Shown: positions 12,101 to 19,575, counted from the stretch's first letter. The stretch: DNA of 24,302 nucleotides from Choristocarpus tenellus KU-1152 (GCA_964200185.2 CAXNAD020000219.1:1-24302); one strand, 5' to 3'. Notes: generated by a model from the sequence alone, not told the origin. A program made the numbers and translations.

Positions 12101-15100
12101 TCCAGATATTTGTTTATAATCGAGTGCTGAATTCCTCCAGTGATTAGTCAGTATTAACCCTATTTTCTTCTGTATCCACACAAGTTGCTTCAACCTGCCA
12201 CACATAGTTGAAGAACAATCTCAGCACCAACTTCTGTCGCAATAAATTGAACCCTATTCCCCCCTACTTGGACGTGTCTGAGAGAGTGGGGACGTAATTT
12301 CCAAGTCAAATTGTTTCCAGCTCAATGATTGACATACCAAATCAATGTCCCTACATACATTCCAAAAAGGTGCATTTCTATCCTTGCTATAACAAACGTC
12401 AACACACACATGCATGTAGAGGCACATGCCATTGAAGACACCTGCAAAGCCTTCATGGCAGTCAGTGTGCGTGTCCCAATAGAAGGCGTTGGGGGAAGGC
12501 CCCTGGAGAGGACTCGAAACGCACTAAGGATGCCGTCACATCCTGCAAGAAAGAGGGCTCCAGTAGGCTGGTACAGAGCAGCAGCAGTGATCTGTTTTGG
12601 TAAATGCAGAGGAGGGTATGATATAGCTTTGAGCAGGTGTTGAAGTCGAGCTGGACAGGAATATGATGAAGGTGGAAGGAAAATGTTGTTATATCATTAT
12701 TGTCCTTGTGTATTAACGTGACATTGTGCCCTTGCAACTCTATTTCAAAAAATTGGACCATGCTCACCTTTAATTGTTGAAGGTGGTTTGGTAGTTTGTG
12801 CTACCTATATTCTGAATATGTAGTTGGGTAACAGTGCACACAAAAGCTATTACCAGGACTTGTGCATGCCTGTATGAGTGAGAGTATCTTAGAGGGTACT
12901 AGTTTTTCCCTGTTTGTACATTTGGGGCTTGATCCCCATAGTTTTTTATATTGCATTTTGCCTACTCCAAATGCTTCGGATTAGGTAAAATGTATACGTT
13001 ATGAAAAGGTGTGTCCAGAACAAGGATATTGACACTTGCTAACAAACACAATAGCAAAAACTACATCAAAATCACAACACTGGATTTTGTCCCCCAAATG
13101 GACACAGCTCTACCCTCTAAGATACTTCGACTTGTATTTCAGGATGTCTGTCAAAGCATCTTAGAGGGTAGAGCCACGTCCGTTTGGGGTCCAAAATCCA
13201 ATGTTGTGATTTTGATGTCATTTTGGCTATCATGTTTGTTAGGAAGTGTCAATATCCTTGTTTTGGACACGCCTTTTCATAGTTTTATACATTATACCTA
13301 TGCTGAAACGTTTCAGAGTGGGAAAAGTCTCAAAGTATCTGGGGGGGGGGTGGCGGCTGTCTATTTGGGGCAAATTGTTTCATGCTGCAATTTTTGGGGT
13401 GATTTGGTTGTATACGTCGGATGGATAATGTAAGTGCACATTTCCTGGACATGGCCTAAATGGACACCCTGGTGTAGCCCCGCCCCCTCCCCCAGATACG
13501 TTAGGTCAAAATATAATTAAAACCCTGTGGAAAGCCAAGCCCCAAGTGGGCAAACAGGACAAAACTCCTACCCTCTTAAATGCTTTGGTTCTGTCCTAAA
13601 ACAACCAGGAATAGAGGTAAGATAGGAACAAATGTCCATACGGCTCAAGTTCTGTAGTATTTCACACCTGTACTGTGCTTCAGATCGTCAAGAACAGTAA
13701 ACTTGCACAATCTGCTACCCGGAGTAGAAGATACAGAAGTAAATACTCACCCTCTCTCACCTCATAATCATATGGGCAAATATTACAGAGAAGTCGAAGC
13801 CGTGAGTCATAAATCTTTACTGAAGCCATCCCCTGCATACTCCTCCCCCCTCTGCTTCCAGCACTCCTTTCATATTCATCCATATTGCTCTCCTTCTTAC
13901 TCTTTCGTGAGCTGCACACCAGAATATACAAGTCTTGATCTTCCAGGCAGAAAGCTGCGATGGTAGGAGGGCTGAACACCCATCACCATGGAAGATTGAG
14001 TAGGTGATATGGAATGCCAGAGCAGGTACAGGAAATTTCAGGTGGGGAACTGCAATGCCAACACTTCTTACTTGGACAGGCCACCATGATCATTCTCTGT
14101 GAGCTGGAGTGTATACCCAATATGTTATATCGATGCACACTTCATGGAAACTGTGGTGCCAATCAATTAGTTTAGATAGAAATCGTGTATGCAGTTTTGG
14201 TTCTCCCCATACATTGGAATTATATCAGTTGCTGTCACACTTTGGTTTAATTTTTGTGTTAGATATCACTTTGTTGCAATCCTTCCAAATCATCATTTGC
14301 CTCTTGGACAGCCTTGATCCACCTTGTAACACAAAGTCGACCCCCTAATAGCTCTGTTCAGTTGATAACATATCTTGAACGCGTTTTATGTGACCTTCTC
14401 ACTGGGAAATCCACTCCATCGGCATGCCCCTTAATCTGTTGAATAGGCTGTGCCACAATGAGCTCAACACGTCTGATCAAGGAACAACTGGAACTTGTCG
14501 CTAGTCCATCTACTTAATAAGAAGACGTACCTCATACTCTTTTTCGCCGTGTGAGGCAAAGTAAAGGAGAGGTACCCAGATATTTCTGTTTTGCGTTTCC
14601 AGTCATCTTTTTCATATTTTGCAATTCCACCACATTGACTTGAGAATGATGATTTCTCTGTTGCTTGAATTTTTTTGATAGAATTCATAATACTCCCTAT
14701 TCGCATTAGTATAAAAAAGTCGAATCTTACTCAAAATTGTCAGCATCCTTAGATTGTAACGCTGGGTACCTCTCGATTACTTTGACTCTCTGCTGAGATA
14801 ATTATCTATTGTATGCTCTTTTGTCCATTAGGAGGATCGATCGATTGGAATCATTGATCATCTCTCTATTCGTGGGGGTGTCATTGCGTTCTATCCTTGA
14901 GGATTTTGGGGGTACCTTGCATATGAGTAAGTCTCATTTGGCAAATGGTCTCCTTCTGAACGACGTGTTCGTGTAGCAGGATATGCAGATCACTAAAACT
15001 CCCTCCAGTCGCATCACAGGCCAAGAATACCACCAAGATCAGGGTATACATCGTCCATGACGATGAAAAACTTGCACTCATTGTACCTGTTACGAGGCTT

Positions 15101-15271
15101 GGTGATAGCTTTGATCTCTCGCCGCAGGTTCCATACACGGACGGCGCTAGCATCAGCTGTGATAAACTCGTGCTTCGATCGGTTGAAAGCACAAGCTTCG
15201 ATTGGAGCCACACCATCCCTGAGTTGATGACGTAACTTAAGTGAAGGGTGGGCAAGTCCGACAGGAGACAT
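3056..15271 (-). CDS. Large WD40-repeat protein gene, 12-exon model
   Basis: Spliced model, minus strand: 15271-15087, 13971-13751, 12650-12442, 11890-11787, 10354-10127, 9968-9680, 8562-7891, 7510-7023, 6516-6042, 5011-3900, 3385-3217, 3169-3056. All junctions keep phase, for a total of 1421 residues. About a dozen WD40 blades are visible, for example HEFITADASAVRVWNL, PLLATGLSNGNIFLW, LVVTGDLDGRLRLW and VVSAGRRGTVKVWAV, which fits two beta-propellers acting as a protein-binding scaffold. A disordered Ser/Arg-rich tail follows from about residue 1150. In WDR49/WDR64-type proteins a blade of the form LATGxxxGxIxxW is followed by VExLxxL...xxSGGxxG; the same order occurs in exons 5-6, so membership of that class, often ciliary, is a tentative inference. 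No enzyme motif is seen. Uncertain: N-terminus (upstream exons may exist), exon 7 acceptor, exon 7/8 junction, last acceptor. MITEs sit in introns 2, 6 and 9. Confidence 0.8.
3217..3385 (-). CDS. WD40 gene exon 11
   Basis: Bounded by TTCACCATTTGCAG acceptor and GTGAGT donor, 169 nt. The first base completes a codon begun in exon 10 (AG|C, Ser), so the phase matches. The sequence starts DVWAILREWAPEMVDACP and includes GSSGSGFVKFEDVCKMAAM. That Gly-rich turn followed by a helix resembles one degenerate EF-hand loop, but the canonical acidic positions are not all present, so calcium binding is not claimed. Confidence 0.8.
3386..3899 (-). other. WD40 gene intron 10
   Basis: 514 bp from GTCAGA to TTGCAG. 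Short frames only; no element recognised. Confidence 0.7.
3900..5011 (-). CDS. WD40 gene exon 10 (longest, tail region)
   Basis: 1112 nt. The acceptor AACCTGACTGCCAG (exon base 5011) gives phase 0, and the donor CACAG|GTCAGA leaves two bases that join exon 11. The N-terminal part still has propeller strands (CLILSISVDKTYCVFLG, then GLILVHRV, then ALLSTPGGEITKLGF). From about residue 200 of the exon it becomes low-complexity and polar: SDSDPISPKRARTVTGGRG and later ERSLLLDRRLRETFLARGR. SDSDPISPKRAR looks like a possible phosphorylation and nuclear-targeting patch, which is inference only. An in-frame TGA just upstream (about 5055) limits the exon's 5' end. Confidence 0.8.
5012..6041 (-). other. 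WD40 gene intron 9 with MITE-A relic
   Basis: 1030 bp. It contains a truncated MITE-A at 5803-5857. Two minus-strand frames near 5900-6030 look mildly coding (EFSQRWFLEGLLSNVLVVV in one), so a small extra exon cannot be excluded, but exon 9 and exon 10 join in phase without one. Confidence 0.6.
5803..5857. mobile_element. MITE-A copy 2, truncated relic
   Basis: CAAAGTATCTTAGAGGATA followed by CATCCGTTTGGC and CCAAAATCCAATGTTG matches the first 55 bp of the copy at 13152-13587. The homology then stops abruptly, so this is a truncated insertion in the WD40 gene intron. Confidence 0.85.
6042..6516 (-). CDS. WD40 gene exon 9
   Basis: 475 nt. The acceptor GATGAG|G (exon base 6516) lies about 15 bp below a TTTTTCTTGTCCTCCTG tract and completes the codon started by exon 8. 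It encodes at least two blades: VVAVSCVQ...EWVVSAGRRGTVKVWAV, and a strand set ending GRIYCVVGSGNGFVQTWEL with the final Trp of a WD unit. A polar loop (GSGGIDENKNMLGQ) lengthens the first blade. The donor AAG|GTGTGG is weak; without splicing there the frame would end 11 codons later at TAG. Confidence 0.85.
6517..7022 (-). other. WD40 gene intron 8
   Basis: 506 bp beginning GTGAGG. No element or embedded frame worth reporting. Confidence 0.7.
7023..7510 (-). CDS. WD40 gene exon 8
   Basis: Two WD units are clear: VTQVSSLG...LTVVVGYADGSLGVFSM and AVTSLCCLSSPVSYLVVTGD followed by LDGRLRLW. Between them lies a Gly/Ser-rich loop containing KSTSKLGEGSMTGARDG. The donor TTCAAG|GTGAGG is good. The 5' edge is ambiguous. 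The acceptor CCCTTCCAAAAAG (exon base 7510) is phase 0 and joins exon 7 ending at 7891. The better-looking acceptor ATTGAACAG (exon base 7574) would need a donor leaving two bases. The exon core is secure. Confidence 0.85.
7511..7890 (-). other. WD40 gene intron 7
   Basis: 380 bp from GTGAGT. No repeat seen. A small in-phase exon may be hidden here, given the unsettled exon 7/8 junction. Confidence 0.55.
7891..8562 (-). CDS. WD40 gene exon 7 with charged insert
   Basis: The frame is open for more than 300 codons. The donor TTGAG|GTGAGT at 7891 is near-consensus; AGAG|GTATTG at 7899 is an alternative. In-phase acceptors are TAGCACAG (base 8562) and CTCTAAAAAG (base 8571). Propeller strands are VAVKFICLAVAGGLISILEI, EVLAIANATWHVKLG and GVLVLCQGGWVGLYRSS. 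Between the last two lies a strongly charged insert of about 50 residues, rich in Glu, Asp, Arg and Gly (RRRESEDIEGDTTRGERG, GGAEEEDGKELGD), likely a disordered loop protruding from one blade. Confidence 0.8.
8572..9679 (-). other. WD40 gene intron 6 with MITE-A
   Basis: About 1.1 kb from GTGAGT. It holds a complete MITE-A at 8804-9054. The rest shows only short frames. The open frame 8714-8992 is the element. Confidence 0.75.
8804..9054. mobile_element. MITE-A copy 3, complete
   Basis: Left end CAAAAGTGCTGAAGAGGGTA and right end CTACCCTCTTAAACGCTTTG form imperfect terminal inverted repeats. Internal blocks (CCGTTTGGGGCTTGGCTTCC, CAAGGATATTAACACTTGCT, ACAAATACAATAGCCAAAA) match other copies in reverse orientation to copies 1 and 5. 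About 250 bp with no coding capacity. Confidence 0.88.
9680..9968 (-). CDS. WD40 gene exon 6
   Basis: 289 nt with acceptor TTCTTTCCTTTGGCAG and donor TTCAGA|GTGAGT. The first base completes the Arg codon opened by exon 5. It encodes VERLIIRLQTCKG, then SSLISGGGDGAAVHWWIV, a WD unit with the Gly-Asp-Gly turn and Trp. This VExLxxLQ strand followed by a SGGGDG turn is the feature that most resembles the WDR49/WDR64 pattern. Confidence 0.92.
10127..10354 (-). CDS. WD40 gene exon 5
   Basis: 228 nt with acceptor CTGCACACCCAG and donor TGGAG|GTATAG. It completes one blade (DAYMWSLPG, continuing the strand begun in exon 4) and, after a polar loop (SLPDNAESTSARADDGH), carries a full blade SSPITALSYCAPLLATGLSN followed by GNIFLW. 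Both junctions are in phase. Confidence 0.92.
10355..11786 (-). other. WD40 gene intron 4 (largest)
   Basis: 1432 bp from GTGAGG. It contains a 111-codon minus-strand frame at 10840-11175 (MYMMRGLLVWPNADRVIREW) and another at 11386-11691. Exons 4 and 5 join mid-blade in phase without them, so they are either chance or a nested gene or relic. There is a C10-A7 run near 10553-10570 and a T11 run near 10947-10957. Confidence 0.65.
11787..11890 (-). CDS. WD40 gene exon 4
   Basis: Only 104 nt. The acceptor ACTTGATCACCAG gives phase 0 and the donor CTATGCAG|GTGAGG leaves two bases. It encodes HAERIDILEVDPHGGFLVAL, the first three strands of a blade whose last strand is in exon 5. The in-phase join across the intron within one structural unit is strong support for the model. 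Confidence 0.9.
11891..12441 (-). other. WD40 gene intron 3
   Basis: 551 bp beginning GTGTCT. A GT-rich microsatellite-like stretch (GTGTGTGTTTGCGTGTGTGTG) lies near 12003-12023 on the plus strand. No other feature. Confidence 0.65.
12442..12650 (-). CDS. WD40 gene exon 3
   Basis: 209 nt after an excellent acceptor (TTCATCATATTCCTGTCCAG, exon base 12650). The first two bases complete the codon opened by exon 2. It carries the blade ITAAALYQPTGALFLAGCDG followed by ILSAFRV. The donor TTGCAG|GTGTCT is fair and leaves phase 0 for exon 4. Confidence 0.9.
12880..13129. mobile_element. MITE-A copy 4, complete
   Basis: Ends AGAGTATCTTAGAGGGTA and CTACCCTCTAAGATACTT are inverted repeats. The interior matches copy 3 in the same orientation and copies 1 and 5 in reverse (CAAGGATATTGACACTTGCT here, its complement in copy 5). 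Confidence 0.9.
13152..13587. mobile_element. MITE-A copy 5, interrupted by MITE-B
   Basis: Ends CAAAGCATCTTAGAGGGTAG and CTACCCTCTTAAATGCTTTG are 20-bp inverted repeats with two mismatches. Removing the nested insert (13327-13507) leaves about 255 bp, the same length as the other full copies. It faces copy 4 across 22 bp in opposite orientation, so the pair forms a long imperfect palindrome. Confidence 0.9.
13327..13507. mobile_element. MITE-B copy 1, nested in MITE-A
   Basis: Begins GTCTCAAAGTATCTGGGGG and ends in CCCCCAGATACGTTAGGTC. The interior (GATTTGGTTGTATACGTCGG, ATGGATAATGTAAGTGCACA) matches the complement of the intact copy at 17542-17713. Flanked by AAAA on both sides, a possible 4-bp target duplication, though low complexity makes that weak. 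The right end has diverged from the left. Confidence 0.88.
13751..13971 (-). CDS. WD40 gene exon 2
   Basis: 221 nt. The acceptor GATGGGTGTTCAG (exon base 13971) and donor GAGAGG|GTGAGT join exons 1 and 3 in phase. An alternative donor GAG|GTGAGA lies 10 bp upstream but breaks phase. It encodes TIAAFCLEDQDLYILVCSS, then a basic and acidic loop (RKSKKESNMDEYERSAGSRG), then ASVKIYDSRLRLLCNI: one blade split by a roughly 25-residue insert. Confidence 0.9.
13972..15086 (-). other. WD40 gene intron 1
   Basis: 1115 bp beginning GTACAATG. A minus-strand frame at 14464-14706 (CGGIAKYEKDDWKRKTEIS) has a possible acceptor and a GTACGT donor but unequal phases, so it would break the exon 1 to exon 2 join. 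I leave it out of the model. Confidence 0.6.
15087..15271 (-). CDS. WD40 gene exon 1 (start uncertain)
   Basis: The donor CGTAACAG|GTACAATG leaves two bases that join exon 2. The blade APIEACAFNRSKHEFITADA followed by SAVRVWNL is a clear WD unit. I chose the ATG at 15271 (MSPVGLAHPSLKLRHQLRDG) because it directly precedes the first propeller strand. The frame stays open upstream to about 15493, and another frame (15474) is also open, so this could instead be an internal exon with its acceptor at a site such as CCCTTCACTTAAG. Confidence 0.8.
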
Positions 15272-16051
15272 GCCCGAAAACGCTTTGCGCGACTGGAATC
15301 GGGTCGAACAGGATCGACTCCAGTTTCTTGTGGAATTGTTGTTACAATTGCGTGAAGTGCTGATCCATTCACTTGGATTCGAGCTGAGATCAACCCATTC
15401 CAAGACAACTTCCAGATAAGGGTGATGGTTGTATCCATGAGTAGGTGATGAAACGCTAATGCTACGTATTGCATAGAAATAATATGTTTTCACACTATTT
15501 TGTGACTAGTACAACAGTATTCCATCCTGGTATTGTATTGAATGATACATACATAGTACGTCGTATAATACTACTGTCTATACGTCCACAGTAATAAGAG
15601 AAAGTATCATTTGGAGTAGTTCTGTACTACGTACTACTTCGCCCCAATCTCGCGATTGTTTGGATGGAAACCGAAACAATGCCTCATGGATGGGCATAGA
15701 ACTCTATAGGAAAGCTCACATGATAAGATACAAAGAGACATGATCTGAACTTACAAGTTCGTGGATCTCTGTCCCTAGGAGGACCAAATGATTGACACGC
15801 TATTGGACAAGAGAACATTTGAGTATCCTGCAGTGAGGTGCTCAATCAATTGGTCACCAAGTAGATGTCGTTACTGTTGTTGAAGCATTCCTTCTTGCCA
15901 TAAATTCCATAATTTTAGCATGCTCTAGTCAGTGTTGATGAAGAGAGTGGAACTGCTTGGTCTCTAGTAAATTTGTTTCCATGTTCAGTGTGCTCTCTAA
16001 CAAACAACGACCACAGTGTGAAATATTCAAAGAACTTCCTACTCTACTTAC
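15272..16051. other. Upstream of WD40 exon 1, no supported gene
   Basis: Either the promoter of the WD40 gene or an intron joining it to the exons above. AT-leaning at 15530-15620, with repeated TACGTA/GTACTAC motifs. No repeat family member and no splice-bounded frame. Confidence 0.4.
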
Positions 16052-16286
16052 CAAAAAAGGAAAGGAGCATGCACATGTGCCCATCCCGCATCGTGAGTAC
16101 AGGACACTCAGCTCTGTAAAATAGTCCACGATGCTTTGTGGGCACGTGGCTCTTGGGAAAGAACAGGTTCATGTACACTGTACAATGAGTATCTACCTCT
16201 GTTGTCCAAAGAGCCAGTCGCCACTTCTCTTTCTTCTGCTTATTTTGTAACAACTTGTTCTGAATTTTTTTCTCCTCCTGCACATG
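16052..16286 (-). CDS. Internal exon, unknown protein
   Basis: Acceptor TTTGTTGTTTTCTTGCACAG and donor TTTTTTG|GTAAGT are both near-consensus, and the 235 nt between them are open. It starts with a charged, probably helical stretch (HVQEEKKIQNKLLQNKQKKE) and continues KWRLALWTTEVDTHCTVYMN and CPVLTMRDGHMCMLLSFFG, an alternating hydrophobic pattern like beta strands. No family recognised. It ends one base into a codon. The only matching acceptor near WD40 exon 1 is weak, so linkage to that gene is unproven. Confidence 0.65.
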
Positions 16287-16874
16287 CTGTGCAAGAAAAC
16301 AACAAAAGCTTTTTAGTCTCTTTCCGAGCAAAGAGGAATGTGGTTGTTTTCCTTAGTGTGTATTTCTCAGTACTAAATTCACTTCCTCCTTGACCAATGG
16401 TTAATACCGGTTTTGCTCCAGTGTATGGTACCACTAGAGTGTCAGCCGTCGATCTCCAAGTATCTCTATTTTTCCGTGGTGATGGTTGCTCATTCTCACA
16501 ACATGCTCACTACGTACCTCCAACTCTCAGGAAAGAGACACCTCTCCACTCCTCCTACTGAAAATGCTGGTTTAGTCCCTTAGCCTCCAATCTACAGTAG
16601 GTGCTGCTGCACCCCTTTCACTTCCCCTTTCTCCTGCTATTCAACCTGTCCGTACTCGAGCTATATCTGATTGTTCTGCGTCTGATCACTTCCTTACCAC
16701 GATTCTGACCTTTGTGCCACATCGAGTAGTAACCCCAGTCAGAATCTCGATCCTCCACCCTACGATCCTCGGTGTCTCATTCACATGTTAGAGTGCATTG
16801 ATAGTAATGGAGGTAGCAGTATGGGAGCTATCACGGATCAATTTTCATTTACCTGTTCCATTTTCCTGCTAATC
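16287..16874. other. Intron or spacer, no supported gene
   Basis: 588 bp between two minus-strand exon candidates. Plus-strand CT-rich sequence around 16540-16640. No repeat family member. Confidence 0.4.
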
Positions 16875-17406
16875 CTAACACTCTTTTTCTGGCACATCCC
16901 CCTGTTTCCTTCTCCTCTTATAATTAAACTGCCCTGCAGACAACCAAATATCGAGTCCAGATAACGGGGCAGTCCCATGAGAATGCTGACCATAGACCAA
17001 ATTTCCCATTATATGTCGTACATTGGTTAAGGAGACAACGTTTGCATTGTCCCCTTGAATACAAAGTACTTTTTTTGCGTCCCTTGTCAACCTCATACCC
17101 CGGTCTTCACAGTATTCCTTCTCACCATCACCCTGCAGTGCTTCAATTTTTACCCTCTGTTTGAGAGCTTGCTGGCTTTGAGATTTGTTGGGCTGTTGAC
17201 AGCCCCTTCTTGACAACTCCAACCATCAGTTGTGTAGCGTTTGGTGCGGATGAGCTGGGATAAAGATGATGGGAAACCCTCAGTTCGACCCTGAGGTGTG
17301 ATGTGTAGTATGGAACAGGAGAAATGATGTTTTACCACAAAAGGAATATTGGACTGGGGTAAACACTGTTGGGGATCAAGAGTCGATTTTAAGCACACAT
17401 GATCTT
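16875..17406 (-). CDS. Exon(s), unknown protein, frame change inside
   Basis: A textbook acceptor (TTGTACTCTTACATTTTTCAG, exon base 17406) opens a frame with STLDPQQCLPQSNIPFVVKH, then FSCSILHITPQGRTEGF and SQLIRTKRYTTDG, which stops at TAA (about 17151). A second frame, open from about 17222 to a TAG at 16875, continues with protein-like sequence (QALKQRVKIEALQGDGEKEY, AKKVLCIQGDNANVVSL). They overlap by about 70 bp. Either a single exon carries an indel near 17150-17220, or there are two exons with a very small intron. A possible donor GATG|GTGAGA lies near 17120, and AGAGG|GTAAAA at 17154. No family recognised. Confidence 0.55.
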
Positions 17407-18528
17407 CTGAAAAATGTAAGAGTACAAGATTCAACACATAGGTAAATATTTATACAAACTGATAAATGTATGATGGATATTTCTCATAAACCTGACCTAC
17501 TTGCACAACAAAAGGGATAAGCTGTCAGAACTATAGCACTTGGCTCAAAGTATCTGGGGGAAGGGTCTACACCAAGGGTGTCCATTCGGGCCCTGACCAG
17601 GAAAGGTGCACATATATTATCCATCCGATGCATGCAACCAAATCATCCAAAAAATTGTGACATGGAAAAATGGGCCCCGAATGGACAGCCGCCACCCCCA
17701 GATACTTTGAGCCACTTACACCAACGAAGAATATTTCTACACTTCTACTGGAGCACTACCGGATATTGGAAAAACTTAGTAGATTTGTGCATATATAATA
17801 TACAAATTACATAGTGTTGCATCAGAGCCATATTGGGGGGCATGGTGCAATTCTCTATATCCAAATAATAATCAAATCACATCACTTTATGCTCTTAGGA
17901 GCATTGTGAATTGCGAGTGATGCAATGAACACCCTGTCTTCCTTTCGAGGTGGTCAGACTGTTCCTACATCTTTTCTTCTCCTGAACTTGTCAATCCTCC
18001 TAATATTTGAATCTTACTTTCCCCCCAAAACGGCATCCTTTAGGTATTTCTTTGTTTACCTTCCCTCCTGTGCCTCCCCCCCATAAGTCTCCAGGGGATT
18101 GTCCTGTACAACCTTCCCTCCCTTACTTGTCTTGGTGATGGTGAATGATCTTGCAAGCAATTTTTCTCTATATTCTACCTCATGTCGCTGCTGACACCAC
18201 AGAATGCGTTTCTCTCTTTGCCTTCTTCTGGCACAAATTATGGACTAGAAAATATTCCAGCATGCAGATACAAAAAAGGGTATCAGCTGTTTTGACCAGA
18301 ATGAGGCATAGAATGTGGATGAAAACATCTAATGTTAGTACGTATTTCGAGAGGGTTGTGGTACTAGGTTGATTGAGTCTACTCTCAGTAGTTTCGCGTC
18401 CTGACAGTGTATTTGATTGTATGCTCTACAGAGGGTCTGGTCTCGGATTGACGATGATAAATGACCCTGAAGGTTTCACGGTACTATGCCCTGTAGCGCA
18501 AAGAGTTGTAATGGGGCGTAGGACGTTT
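17407..18528. other. Intron or spacer carrying MITE-B
   Basis: About 1.1 kb with the intact MITE-B at 17542-17713. The remainder, including CT-rich sequence near 18040-18130, has only short frames and no supported gene. Confidence 0.5.
17542..17713. mobile_element. MITE-B copy 2, intact, with target duplication
   Basis: 172 bp with perfect 19-bp terminal inverted repeats (GGCTCAAAGTATCTGGGGG at the left, its exact complement at the right). ACTT flanks both ends (17538-17541 and 17714-17717), a 4-bp target duplication. The subterminal regions are also partly inverted (GTGTCCATTCGGGCCC and GGGCCCCGAATGGACA). No coding capacity, so it depends on a transposase made elsewhere. Confidence 0.93.
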
Positions 18529-18918
18529 TCAAACACAAATATGCATGTTTTCGCGACATTTGAATTCGTTTATAGAAGGTTGGCAAAATAGTACACTCTT
18601 GAAGGTGTGCCCCTCTGTGGTTAACATGCTACACCCCACACCCTGGTGTACGTCTCCTCCTCTGCCTTCAAATATCACTGCAGTAAATTGTGCAACATCC
18701 ACTATGCTGTCCATATTCACCTGGCGTTCTTCAACTTCCACGAGGTCCATGGCCATCCTGTCCCATTCATCACCTAGAAAATCACTATCATACCCGTCCC
18801 CCCATACCCGACCCCCCATACCACCCCCTGGAGTCAATCCTCTCCTCCCAAGGGGTGTATCCACATAGCGCCCGGGCAATACAGCTGGAACAGGTCCAGG
18901 AGATACTAGAGTACTGTC
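18529..18918 (-). CDS. Exon, unknown Gly/Asp-rich protein
   Basis: The acceptor TTGACCTTGTCTACCTGCAG (exon base 18918) is excellent and in phase 0 with the donor at 19385. It starts DSTLVSPGPVPAVLPGRYVD, then a Gly-rich linker (GRRGLTPGGGMGGRVWGDGY), an acidic helix (WDRMAMDLVEVEERQVNMDS) and a strand-like VDVAQFTAVIFEGRGGDVHQ. The frame runs to a TGA at 18529 (end CRENMHICV), but a donor such as CAGG|GTGTGG (about 18642) could end it earlier and join 17406 in phase. No family recognised. Confidence 0.65.
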   Translation of the reverse strand, partial: DSTLVSPGPVPAVLPGRYVDTPLGRRGLTPGGGMGGRVWGDGYDSDFLGDEWDRMAMDLVEVEERQVNMDSIVDVAQFTAVIFEGRGGDVHQGVGCSMLTTEGHTFKSVLFCQPSINEFKCRENMHICV

Positions 18919-19384
18919 CTGCAGGTAGACAAGGTCAATTTTGCTACATTTTTATTTGAGATGTTGCAGGTGGTGTGTGGTGATCTCTGTTACTTTGTAA
19001 TTCCTGATGCAGAAACTCAATTTCGTTGACTGCTTGCTAGGAAGGTGGTGACAGTGTGGTCGATTTGATAGTTAAGGCAGTAGGATGTGGTGCTCAATGT
19101 TATTTGGGGTATAGGAGGGCTAAGGGATTAAGGGGATTGATTCCCTGAAGCCAGTGGTACTTCAGGATTGCCAACACATGGGGAGGAGTTTCTATTATTA
19201 TATATTGATATATCACGTTCTTCGTTCTATCTGTACTACTGTACGCCTAGGACATCTTTCTAGAGAAGAGAAACCCTTAAGAGAATGCACATTTCTTCCT
19301 ACAAACCACAACAACAGCAACAGTACTTGTTTCTCCTTTTCAGTGACCATAGAGGTTCTCATCACACTGTTGGTGAACACTCAC
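18919..19384. other. Intron between two minus-strand exon candidates
   Basis: 466 bp starting GTGAGT and ending CTACCTGCAG on the minus strand. Nothing else seen. Confidence 0.55.
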
Positions 19385-19575
19385 CAATGATATGGGGCTG
19401 CCACTTTTCCAGCCAATACTACAACTGTTTTCGCCAGTGAAGAAAGGTTCCTTTTTGTCTCTGATTGGACTGGAGTTAGCGCAAGTCAACCCATCAAGGG
19501 CCATCGACTCTAATCTACAGGGGTTGGACTCTACTCGGAGAAGATCTTTGGCCGATCGAACAGTTTCGATCAAGA
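19385..19575 (-). CDS. Exon with uncertain 5' edge, unknown protein
   Basis: The donor TCATTG|GTGAGT is near-consensus and leaves phase 0, matching the exon at 18918. The frame reads SAKDLLRVESNPCRLESMAL, then SSPIRDKKEPFFTGENSCSI. Upstream a TAA blocks the frame near 19580, so an acceptor must lie inside. CAACCCCTGTAG is one option. A strong acceptor at about 19620 (TTTATTCTGTTCAAACAG) opens a different frame (YTFGEALTTILLSLDRNCSI), so the join is unresolved. Confidence 0.5.

Larger units (their letters stand above)
12651..13750 (-). other. WD40 gene intron 2, packed with MITEs
   Basis: 1100 bp from GTGAGT. About 700 bp of it is three transposon copies: MITE-A 12880-13129, MITE-A 13152-13587, and MITE-B nested in the latter at 13327-13507. 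The open frames at 13011-13433 and 13246-13428 are these elements. Confidence 0.85.

Noticed and set aside
12329-12643. Plus-strand 104-codon ORF
   Set aside because: Antisense of WD40 exon 3. The minus strand has an excellent acceptor and a recognisable blade.
13011-13433. Plus-strand 140-codon ORF
   Set aside because: It spans MITE-A copies 4 and 5 and part of MITE-B; repetitive non-autonomous element, not a gene.
14464-14706. Possible exon between WD40 exons 1 and 2
   Set aside because: Including it breaks the phase; exons 1 and 2 join directly in phase within the propeller.
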